Source: JBJENW01 sp051880395 (GTDB lineage Bacteria > Bacillota > Clostridia > Lachnospirales > Lachnospiraceae). From it: a DNA stretch of 13,473 nucleotides. The translations under genes and the position numbers were made by a program. Below the pieces are notes generated by a model. The model worked only from the letters and a program-made list of their open reading frames with translations. It was not told the DNA's origin and searched no databases. Location: NCBI GenBank assembly GCA_051880395.1, contig JBJENW010000159.1:1-13473 (forward strand), read 5' to 3'. How positions within the stretch are numbered: position 1 is the first letter of the stretch; every line of letters begins with the position of its first letter. Shown piece after piece: positions 1 to 5,912 of this stretch.

Positions 1-1
1 T

Positions 2-547
2 GTCATTACAGAAATCACATGCCATGCAAGAGGCGGAAGACAGATGGCGGGAGATGACTGTACAATCATTGATGTAGGCGGTCAGGATACAAAAGTGATT
101 CTTGTGGCAAATGGAATGGTACAGGACTTTTTGATGAATGATAAATGTTCAGCAGGAACAGGTAAATTTTTAGAGATTATGGCAAATCGTCTTGGAATTA
201 CTCTTCAGGAGCTTTTCGATATGGCGGAAGCAGGAAATGTACTCCCGATCAGTTCTCTTTGTACCGTGTTTGCAGAGTCCGAGGTCATCAACTATATCGG
301 AGAAGGAAAAAACCGTGAAGATATTGCGGCAGGAGTAGTGGATTCTGTAGCAGCGAAAGTTGCTCAGTTAAGTCAGAGAAAGGCGCTGTCCGATAAAGTG
401 ATTCTGACAGGCGGATTAAGCCACAGTACATATTTCACAAAGATTCTTTCAGCAAAAGTAGGAAAGACCGTAGAGCCTACAGAAAACGGAAGATATGCCG
501 GAGCGCTGGGAGCAGCACTTTTGGCAAAGGAAAAGAAAAAAAGATAG
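2..547 (+). CDS. 2-hydroxyacyl-CoA dehydratase activator (HgdC/BadF-type ATPase), 5' truncated
   Basis: The reading frame is open from base 2, and the upstream codons read as family sequence (ITCHARGGRQ before the DVGGQD block). The Met at 44 is therefore internal and the true start lies before the window. Visible family features are the ASKHA ATPase phosphate loop DVGGQDTK, NDKCSAGTGKF with Cys at 146-148, SLCTVFAESEV with Cys at 260-262, and the C-terminal LTGGLSH and GALGAALLAK blocks. In characterised HgdC proteins two such cysteines, one per subunit of the dimer, hold a shared 4Fe-4S cluster, and ATP hydrolysis drives an electron into the dehydratase. Both are kept here. No dehydratase subunits are visible, so the substrate is unknown; they may lie upstream. 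A hairpin follows the stop codon and no link to the cobalamin genes is evident. Family call is firm, exact role is not. Confidence 0.88.
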   Translation, partial: VITEITCHARGGRQMAGDDCTIIDVGGQDTKVILVANGMVQDFLMNDKCSAGTGKFLEIMANRLGITLQELFDMAEAGNVLPISSLCTVFAESEVINYIGEGKNREDIAAGVVDSVAAKVAQLSQRKALSDKVILTGGLSHSTYFTKILSAKVGKTVEPTENGRYAGALGAALLAKEKKKR

Positions 548-555
548 TATGAAAG

Positions 556-602
556 ATATATCCAGTCGGAGGAGGTAAAAATTCTTAGGCTGGATATATT
601 TT
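556..602 (+). terminator. Probable intrinsic terminator after the activator gene
   Basis: ATATATCCAG (556-565) pairs perfectly with CTGGATATAT (590-599), followed by a short T run (599-602). It starts 9 bases after the stop codon. The loop is long (24 nt) and the stem AT-rich, so efficiency is uncertain. Confidence 0.55.
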
Positions 603-783
603 GTGCTCTGTATTTATCGAAAAATAAGATTGCAGAATTCTATGTTTTGTGATATTGTTTACTCACTTCTAAATTCTGAAGGTTTCAGATTGAATCCGGA
701 ACATCAATATTTTTATTCTAAAACTCAAAAATATCATTTGTTTATAATCACACAAAAATTGGGAATCCCTGTACTTTGACAGT
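603..783. other. Non-coding AT-rich spacer
   Basis: I see no coding frame here. It holds two weak dyads: TCTGAA/TTCAGA with a 3-base loop (675-689), and ATATTTTT/AAAAATAT (707-714 with 727-734). A TATAAT lies at 743-748 but has no acceptable -35 box, so I do not call a promoter. Confidence 0.4.
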
Positions 784-793
784 TTAATAAGAC

Positions 794-822
794 TTTACAC
801 TACAGAAAAAAGTCCTTATAAT
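794..822 (+). promoter_or_regulatory. Sigma-A-type promoter for the small gene (and possibly the cobD operon)
   Basis: TTTACA (794-799) is followed after 17 bp by a perfect TATAAT (817-822), so transcription would start near 829. The -35 lies inside the left arm of the inverted repeat (784-800). The -10 lies inside the dyad CCTTATAATA-tact-TATTATATAAGG (814-838). Both are plausible operator positions, but no regulator is identified. A TTGACA at 776-781 has no -10 box at a suitable distance. Confidence 0.65.
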
Positions 823-846
823 ATACTTATTATATAAGGGACGGTG

Positions 847-1032
847 ATGAAAGTGGGAATTGACATGAATGAAAAAGAAATGATAAATGTCTTAATTGAT
901 AAATTCACTGATTTGCAGAGAATTAAAAAAGCTGAGAACGGAGAAAACGAAGAACTAAATTATCAAATTAAAGTTACAAAAGCAAAACTGGAATCTTTTG
1001 GTATTATTACTGAGGATTTAGAGATTAAATAG
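847..1032 (+). CDS. Small hypothetical protein (61 aa)
   Basis: I do not recognise this protein. It is highly charged (rich in Lys, Glu and Asn) and predicted mostly helical, with no Cys, membrane segment or signal peptide. The middle, ENGENEELNYQIKVTKAKLES, looks like two short helices. The length recalls Spo0E-type phosphatases, but the SQELD signature is absent. ATG 847 is preferred because AAGG (836-839) lies 7 bases upstream; GTG 844 and ATG 865 (starting MNEKEMINV) are alternatives. It has its own good promoter, which supports real expression. Only a hairpin and about 30 bases separate it from cobD, so read-through into the cobalamin operon is possible. It lies within a long inverted repeat, which hints at either independent mobility or specific regulation. 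Function is unknown. Confidence 0.6.
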   Translation: MKVGIDMNEKEMINVLIDKFTDLQRIKKAENGENEELNYQIKVTKAKLESFGIITEDLEIK

Positions 1033-1051
1033 TTAATATAATAATTCATAG

Positions 1052-1090
1052 AGGTGTAAAGTCTTATTAAGTTATCGAGACTTTGCACCT
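1052..1090 (+). terminator. Strong stem-loop between the small gene and cobD
   Basis: AGGTGTAAAGTCT (1052-1064) pairs with AGACTTTGCACCT (1078-1090): 13 base pairs including one G-U, with a 13-base loop. The downstream sequence (TAGTATTGTTTG) is only partly T-rich, so termination may be leaky. A lone TATAAT at 1037-1042 could alternatively place this hairpin at the 5' end of a cobD transcript, but it has no -35 box. Confidence 0.5.
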
Positions 1091-1119
1091 TAGTATTGTT
1101 TGAATAAAGGAAAGTGCGA

Positions 1120-2172
1120 ATGATTGACAATCGAACAGCTCAGCCGCACGGCGGAGACATTTATCGAAATAAAATTCATACAGATTTTTCAGTTAACACC
1201 AACCCATTGGGTCCGCAGCCGGAAGTAATCGAAGCGATAAAAGAGGCATCTTCTAATATTAGTTGTTATCCGGATATCTATTGTGAACAGTTGACAGGTG
1301 CAATCAGCCGATTTGAGGAAATCTCCTCAGATATGGTTCTTTGTGGGAATGGTGCCGCAGAGCTTTTTTTTGCCGCAGTTTTGGCACTGAAACCGAAAAA
1401 AGTACTGATTCCATCTCCTACATTTTCTGAGTATGAACGTTCAGCAAAGGTGGCAGGAGCGTCGGTGAATTTCTATCCTCTGAAAGAGGAAAATGAATTT
1501 CAGATAGAAGAAGGAATATTGGACATTCTGACACCGGAGTTTGAACTGTGTTTTCTGTGCAATCCCAATAATCCGACCGGGCAGGTTATTGAAAAAAGGC
1601 TTTTGGGCAGAATTGTTAAACAATGTGAAGAAAAAGGGATTTTTCTGATATTGGATGAATGCTTTGTTGATTTCCTGGATGAGCCGGAAGAATGTACGAT
1701 AAAAAAGGAAATAGCAGATTGTCAGAATCTGGTGATCATAAAAGCATTTACAAAGCTGTTTTGTATGCCGGGTCTGCGGCTTGGTTATGCCATCAGCAGC
1801 AACAGAAGATTACTCGATGAGATGAAAAAATGTATGCAGCCCTGGAATGTGTCTGTGCTTGCGCAGGCAGGCGGTACGGCAGCGCTTGAAAACTGCGAAA
1901 AGTATGTGGAAGAGACGAAGAATCTGGTAAAGACTGAACGTTCATTTTTGAAAACAGAACTCAGTAGACTGGGATATAGGATCTACGGTTCAAATGCAAA
2001 TTACATTTTTTTTCATGCACAGGAGAAAGATCTTTATGAAAAAGCATTGGCAGATGGATTTTTGATTCGGGATTGTTCCAATTACCGAGGACTGGAAAAG
2101 GGATACTACCGGATTGCGGTCCGTACGAGAGAAGAGAATGAAAGGATGATCAAATGGCTGGAAAAATTATGA
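1120..2172 (+). CDS. cobD: CobD-type threonine-phosphate decarboxylase (class I/II aminotransferase fold)
   Basis: PLP enzyme expected to decarboxylate L-threonine O-3-phosphate to (R)-1-amino-2-propanol phosphate, the linker that joins the corrin ring to the nucleotide loop. Visible features are N-terminal HGGDIYR and DFSVNTNPLGP, LCNPNNPTG, ILDECFVDF with the Asp that contacts PLP, and AFTKLFCMPGLRLGY with the Schiff-base Lys at residue 212 (codon 1753-1755). A C-terminal RIAVRTREEN supplies the carboxylate/phosphate Arg. ATG 1120 is chosen because AAGGA (1107-1111) is 8 bases upstream; GTG 1114 would sit directly against it. The length (350 aa) is normal. Histidinol-phosphate aminotransferases are close relatives, but the HGGDIYR opening and the overlap with cobQ favour CobD. 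The stop overlaps cobQ by 19 bp, suggesting coupled translation. No separate strong promoter is visible. Confidence 0.88.
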   Translation: MIDNRTAQPHGGDIYRNKIHTDFSVNTNPLGPQPEVIEAIKEASSNISCYPDIYCEQLTGAISRFEEISSDMVLCGNGAAELFFAAVLALKPKKVLIPSPTFSEYERSAKVAGASVNFYPLKEENEFQIEEGILDILTPEFELCFLCNPNNPTGQVIEKRLLGRIVKQCEEKGIFLILDECFVDFLDEPEECTIKKEIADCQNLVIIKAFTKLFCMPGLRLGYAISSNRRLLDEMKKCMQPWNVSVLAQAGGTAALENCEKYVEETKNLVKTERSFLKTELSRLGYRIYGSNANYIFFHAQEKDLYEKALADGFLIRDCSNYRGLEKGYYRIAVRTREENERMIKWLEKL

Positions 2173-3668
2173 TTCAGGGCACCATGTCTGGTGCAGGAAA
2201 AAGCCTTTTGTGTGCCGGTCTTTGCCGGATTTTTAAACAGGATGGATATAAGGTTGCGCCTTTTAAGTCGCAGAATATGGCGTTAAATTCTTTCATTACC
2301 GAAGAAGGGCTTGAGATGGGACGGGCACAGGTAGTCCAGGCAGAAGCAGCGGGTGTAAAGCCTACGGTATATATGAACCCAGTCCTTTTGAAACCAACCA
2401 ATGATGTAGGCTCACAGGTCATTGTTAACGGCGAAGTGTTAGGAAATATGAGTGCCAGGGAATATTTTTCTTATAAGAAAAAATTAGTTCCGGATATCAT
2501 GAAGGCATTTCATAAACTGGAAGAAGAGTATGATATTATCGTGATCGAAGGGGCGGGAAGTCCTGCGGAAATCAACCTTAAATCGGAAGACATTGTAAAT
2601 ATGGGGCTTGCCGAGATGGTGGATGCCCCGGTACTTCTGGCAGGAGATATTGACAGAGGGGGTGTGTTTGCACAGCTTCTCGGAACTATGATGCTTTTGG
2701 AAGAAAAAGAAAGAGAACGCGTAAAAGGTCTTGTCATTAATAAATTTCGCGGCGATAAAACCATTCTTGACCCGGGTATCAAAATGTTGGAAGAAAAAGC
2801 AAACATTCCTGTGGTGGGAGTTGTGCCTTATACACAGGTTGAGATCGAAGATGAGGACAGCCTGACAGAGAGACTGGAGCATACATCCGGAAAAATCGCT
2901 CAGATTGATATTGTTGTTATCAGGACTCCGAGAATCTCCAATTTCACGGATTTTATGCTGCTTGAAAACCATCCGTCTGTGAACCTTCGCTATGTGAAGA
3001 CAAAGGAAACACTTGGAAATCCGGATATGATTCTTCTTCCGGGGACTAAAAATACGATGGGTGATCTTCTGTGGATGCGTCAGAACGGTCTGGAAGGAGC
3101 TATCCTGAAGGCAGAGAAGAATGGAACGGTAATCTTTGGAATCTGCGGCGGTTATCAGATGCTGGGAGAAACAATCTGTGATCCTCAGGGAATTGAAAAT
3201 GGCGGAAGTATCAGGGGAATGGGCCTATTGCCGGTAGAGACTGTTTTTGAAGGAGAAAAGACAAGAACACGGGTGACAGGTACATTTAAAGGAGCAGAAG
3301 GAATTTTTGCAGCAATAAATGGGCTTGCATTCGAAGGTTATGAGATTCATATGGGAGAGACGAACTGGAGCGATGGTGCAAATGGAAGAGCAGATCTGGC
3401 AGAGATTAAAGACATTGTCACCGGACAGAGGAAAAGGGACGGATGCTCCAGAGGAAATGTATATGGCACTTATGTACACGGAATTCTTGATAAAGATAAA
3501 GTGATTACTTATATATTAGAGGCTCTGGCTGAAAAAAAAGGAATTCATCTGGAGCCTGACGAAGGTATGGATCTAATGCAGTTTAAAGAGACTCAATATG
3601 ATTTGCTTGCAGATGTTCTAAGAGACCATATGGATGTGGAAGCAATCTATGAAATGATAAAAATCTAG
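2154..3668 (+). CDS. cobQ: Cobyric acid synthase (CobQ/CbiP), glutamine-dependent amidase
   Basis: It amidates carboxylates b, d, e and g of adenosylcobyrinic acid a,c-diamide using glutamine and ATP, giving adenosylcobyric acid in the cytoplasm. The N-terminal dethiobiotin-synthetase-like ATP domain begins MIQGTMSGAGKSLL, followed by PFKSQNMALNS, the EGAGSPAEINL block and APVLLAGDIDRGGVFAQ, which are all CobQ hallmarks. The C-terminal class I glutamine amidotransferase domain has the nucleophile Cys331 in FGICGGYQMLG and His442 in YGTYVHGILD. At 504 aa it is full length. CobB/CbiA, the a,c-diamide synthase, is related, but the QNMALNS and DIDRGG motifs fit CobQ. The ATG lies within the end of cobD and cobH follows after 26 bases, so these form one operon. 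ATP-domain start and end are complete, with no lesion. Confidence 0.96.
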   Translation: MAGKIMIQGTMSGAGKSLLCAGLCRIFKQDGYKVAPFKSQNMALNSFITEEGLEMGRAQVVQAEAAGVKPTVYMNPVLLKPTNDVGSQVIVNGEVLGNMSAREYFSYKKKLVPDIMKAFHKLEEEYDIIVIEGAGSPAEINLKSEDIVNMGLAEMVDAPVLLAGDIDRGGVFAQLLGTMMLLEEKERERVKGLVINKFRGDKTILDPGIKMLEEKANIPVVGVVPYTQVEIEDEDSLTERLEHTSGKIAQIDIVVIRTPRISNFTDFMLLENHPSVNLRYVKTKETLGNPDMILLPGTKNTMGDLLWMRQNGLEGAILKAEKNGTVIFGICGGYQMLGETICDPQGIENGGSIRGMGLLPVETVFEGEKTRTRVTGTFKGAEGIFAAINGLAFEGYEIHMGETNWSDGANGRADLAEIKDIVTGQRKRDGCSRGNVYGTYVHGILDKDKVITYILEALAEKKGIHLEPDEGMDLMQFKETQYDLLADVLRDHMDVEAIYEMIKI

Positions 3669-3694
3669 AAAGATGAGAAAAGAGAAAGGATTAT

Positions 3695-4342
3695 ATGATA
3701 ACAGAGATTGAACATGTGCTTCCGTCAGAGATTGAGCACAGGAGTTTTGAAATTATCAGGCAGGAATTGAAAGAGGCAGAAATTATACTTCCAGAGGAAA
3801 ATGCACTTGTGATTGAAAGGTGTATTCATACAAGCGCAGATTTTGACTACGCACAAAATCTGGTGTTTTCCGAAGGGGCAGTAAAAAAAGCACTGAAAGC
3901 AATTCAGGAAGGAGCTTCCATCGTGACCGATACACAGATGGGGCGGTCAGGAATCAATAAAAAATGTCTTGCAAAATACGGCGGAGAAGTTTATTGCTTT
4001 ATGTCTGATGAAGACGTGGCTGAAAAAGCAAGAAAGAACGGAACTACAAGGGCGGTTGCCAGTATGGAAAAGGCTTGTGAGCTGGATAAAAAACTGATTT
4101 TTGCTATCGGTAATGCACCGACAGCGTTGATCCGGCTATATGAACTGATCCAAGAAGGGAAGATATCCCCAGAGCTTGTGATTGCAGTTCCGGTGGGATT
4201 TGTAAATGTGGTGCAGTCAAAAGAACTGATTTTGACATTGGAAGATGTTCCGTATATTGTGGCAAGAGGAAGAAAAGGTGGAAGTAATATAGCAGCATGT
4301 ATCTGCAATGCAATTTTATATCAGTTGGAGGAAAACAGATGA
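3695..4342 (+). CDS. cbiC: Precorrin-8X / cobalt-precorrin-8 methylmutase
   Basis: It moves the C-11 methyl group to C-12, giving (cobalt-)cobyrinic acid. The gene is named cbiC in the anaerobic route and cobH in the aerobic one; cbiK nearby points to the anaerobic form. Seen here are HRSFEIIRQEL near the N-terminus, RCIHTSADFDY with the expected catalytic His45, VTDTQMGRSGI, IGNAPTAL, and the terminal block VPVGFVNVVQSKE and ARGRKGGSNIAA. The length (215 aa) is typical. AGAAAGGA lies 5 bases before the ATG. The final ATGA (4339-4342) is shared with the start of the next gene, which implies translational coupling of a cysteine hydrolase to this enzyme. The intervening corrin-ring genes (cbiD to cbiJ, cbiL, cbiT) are absent from the window. 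Confidence 0.95.
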   Translation: MITEIEHVLPSEIEHRSFEIIRQELKEAEIILPEENALVIERCIHTSADFDYAQNLVFSEGAVKKALKAIQEGASIVTDTQMGRSGINKKCLAKYGGEVYCFMSDEDVAEKARKNGTTRAVASMEKACELDKKLIFAIGNAPTALIRLYELIQEGKISPELVIAVPVGFVNVVQSKELILTLEDVPYIVARGRKGGSNIAACICNAILYQLEENR

Positions 4343-4863
4343 AAGTATTGGTTGTTATTGATATGCAGAATGATTTTATTGATGGAGCGCTGGGAACGAA
4401 AGAGGCAGAAAGAATCGTCCCGAATGTAGTAAAGAAAATCAAAGAGTTTGACGGTCTTATACTTGCGACCAGAGATACTCATGAGGAAAATTATCTGGAT
4501 ACGCAGGAAGGAAAGAACCTGCCGGTGAAGCATTGTATCAGAAATACCGATGGGTGGAATATTAGACCGGAAATTGCAGAATTTCTCAGGGAAGCCCCGA
4601 TTGATAAAGTCACATTTGGAAGCGTAGAACTTGGAAACCTACTGAAAGAGTATCATGAGAAAAAAGAATCTGTTGAGAGCATTACACTCGTAGGACTCTG
4701 TACAGACATCTGCGTAATATCCAATGCGATGATCATAAAAGCGAGTCTTCCGGAAGTGCCTGTCATCGTCGATGCGTCCTGTTGTGCAGGGGTGACACCT
4801 GAAACTCATAATCAGGCACTGGAAGCAATGAAGATGTGTCAGATAGAGATTGAAAATCAGTAA
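4339..4863 (+). CDS. Isochorismatase-fold cysteine hydrolase, nicotinamidase-like
   Basis: A 174-aa amidohydrolase of the PncA/isochorismatase superfamily. The triad expected for nicotinamidases is visible: Asp8 in VVIDMQNDF, Lys90 in IDKVTFGS and Cys125 in GLCTDICV. Candidate metal ligands are Asp46 and His48 in RDTHEENY and His65 in VKHCIRNTDGW. These favour nicotinamide hydrolysis to nicotinate, though the substrate cannot be proved from sequence. The frame extends upstream to 4297, but ATG 4339 is chosen because GGAGG (4327-4331) lies 7 bases before it and it overlaps the cbiC stop as ATGA. That coupling suggests a job alongside B12 synthesis. One possibility (inference) is supplying nicotinate for the nicotinate mononucleotide used by CobT in lower-ligand activation; plain NAD salvage is the simpler alternative. 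Confidence 0.85.
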   Translation: MKVLVVIDMQNDFIDGALGTKEAERIVPNVVKKIKEFDGLILATRDTHEENYLDTQEGKNLPVKHCIRNTDGWNIRPEIAEFLREAPIDKVTFGSVELGNLLKEYHEKKESVESITLVGLCTDICVISNAMIIKASLPEVPVIVDASCCAGVTPETHNQALEAMKMCQIEIENQ

Positions 4864-4900
4864 TGACATGGAAATATATGATTTAATATAATATGTCATT
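4862..4900. terminator. Possible bidirectional hairpin between convergent genes
   Basis: AATGACAT (4862-4869) pairs with ATGTCATT (4893-4900). The two genes converge with only 19 bases between them, and the stem takes in bases of the hydrolase stop codon while the loop holds the cbiK stop. The loop is AT-rich and there is no real T run, so termination is weakly supported. Confidence 0.35.
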
Positions 4901-5680
4901 CAAGTGTTCTAAAAATAATGCATGGATTCTGGGACGTTCTCCCAGACCTTTTAAGTGGCAGGTGACATCATATCCCGCTTTTTTACAGAGAAATGCCCAG
5001 GAATCATTGGTGTTTCCTACCATATCATTATTGGCATGATCACCGGCAACGATCATAAAAGGAGCTAAGTGCACGGAAGTTACAGAAGTGTTTTTTAACT
5101 GTCGAAGAATTTCTTCAATGGACGGATAAGCTTCTACCGTTCCCATGTAAATATTCGGATAGCCCATCTCTTTGAACATATAATCAAGAGCTGCATATGC
5201 TGTGTTCGAATGGTGCTCACTTCCATGTCCCATCAGAATCAGAGCATCTCTGGAATCTGCAGTGTATGACAGAGTATTCGAAAAATCATCTGCTATGATA
5301 CGAATGATCTTTTTCATGTCTTCTGTGGAAGAAATAAGTGGATTTCCAAAGGAGAGAGAAGAAAATTGGTTCTGATATTTCATGGCATCTTTTTTTAATA
5401 AATCAAATTCTATTCCGTTAATCACATGTGTTGTTTGAATAAATACATCCGTAATCTTATCGCATGCCATTCGCTCTAAGGATTCACTTACGTTGTGGAT
5501 TTTTTCACCGGTAGTATTTAAGAGCTTTGCCATGATGATCTTACTTGTCCAGGCAGTATAAACCGGTATGTATGGGTGAGCGTGCCGGATGGTATTCTCA
5601 ATGGCAGTAATTGTTTTTTCTCGAGTATCTTCATAACTTGTTCCAAAACTTACGATTAAGATTCCTCTTTTCTTGTTCAT
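4883..5680 (-). CDS. cbiK: Sirohydrochlorin cobaltochelatase CbiK (anaerobic B12 route)
   Basis: It inserts Co2+ into sirohydrochlorin, the committing step of early-cobalt B12 synthesis. At 265 aa it matches the CbiK length, and it opens with GILIVSFGTSYEDTREKT. Metal and active-site residues expected from Salmonella CbiK are present: His152 in ILMGHGSEHHSN, Glu183 in TVEAYPS and His215 in VAGDHANNDM. There is no signal peptide, so it is the cytoplasmic form and not the periplasmic CbiK-P. The start has a clear AAGGAG (complement of 5692-5697) 11 bases upstream. It is convergent with the cobD-cbiC operon and divergent from the siroheme reductase. CbiK of Salmonella can also support siroheme formation in vivo, so a second role as iron chelatase is possible here. 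No good minus-strand promoter was found in the gap. Confidence 0.94.
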   Translation of the reverse strand: MNKKRGILIVSFGTSYEDTREKTITAIENTIRHAHPYIPVYTAWTSKIIMAKLLNTTGEKIHNVSESLERMACDKITDVFIQTTHVINGIEFDLLKKDAMKYQNQFSSLSFGNPLISSTEDMKKIIRIIADDFSNTLSYTADSRDALILMGHGSEHHSNTAYAALDYMFKEMGYPNIYMGTVEAYPSIEEILRQLKNTSVTSVHLAPFMIVAGDHANNDMVGNTNDSWAFLCKKAGYDVTCHLKGLGERPRIHALFLEHLNDILY

Positions 5681-5912
5681 TGATCAATTTCTCCTTTTCC
5701 AGTATTTGCTATCAATCATAATTTATGTTATATGAAACAGGATTTTTGGACCTTTTTAATTGATTTTACATTTTACATGCCCAAAAGGAAAGTGTAAAGA
5801 TATTTTTTTATTTGAGTGATCATAAAATATTTGTCATTTAAGATAGTTTATTCTATACTTGTATTAAACGCTTTGAATAGTGCAAAATACAGATAAAACA
5901 GGAGGTGTTTTG
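5681..5912. promoter_or_regulatory. Divergent control region between cbiK and the siroheme reductase
   Basis: This 232-bp AT-rich gap carries a tandem TTTTACA (5764-5770, 5771-5777) followed by TGTAAA (5793-5798). Together they make a spaced TTTACA/TGTAAA dyad that could bind a regulator. TTGAGTGATCATAA (5813-5826) faintly resembles an FNR/CRP-type site but is too imperfect to call. The plus-strand promoter is listed separately; I could not find a convincing minus-strand one. Confidence 0.4.
5831..5859 (+). promoter_or_regulatory. Sigma-A-type promoter of the siroheme reductase gene
   Basis: TTGTCA (5831-5836), 17-bp spacer, TATACT (5854-5859). Transcription would start near 5866, giving a leader of about 47 bases that carries AGGAGG (5900-5905) ahead of ATG 5913. 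Confidence 0.75.

Larger units (their letters stand above)
784..1090. repeat. 17-bp inverted repeat flanking the small gene, with a third partial copy
   Basis: TTAATAAGACTTTACAC (784-800) is the exact reverse complement of 1054-1070. A third degenerate arm, AGACTTTGCACC (1078-1089), faces the second and forms the hairpin at 1052-1090. The outer arms enclose the gene at 847-1032 and its promoter -10. Allowing G-U pairs, the match extends to 20 positions (781-800 with 1054-1073). This could be the terminal repeat of a small decayed element or a pair of operator sites. I see no clear target-site duplication (upstream gacagt, downstream gttatc). Confidence 0.6.

Noticed and set aside
784..840. 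End of an IS256-type insertion sequence
   Set aside because: AAAGTCC-TATAAT resembles such ends loosely, but no transposase remnant or target duplication is visible and the match is short.
847..1032. Small protein as a Spo0E-type phosphatase
   Set aside because: Size and helix content fit, but the SQELD signature is missing.
2484..2972. Long minus-strand frame opposite cobQ (162 codons)
   Set aside because: It lies fully within the clear cobQ gene, resembles no family and has no start signals; antisense shadow.
5813..5826. FNR/CRP-like site upstream of the siroheme reductase
   Set aside because: Only partial half-sites (TTGAG and CATAA); chance is likely in AT-rich DNA.
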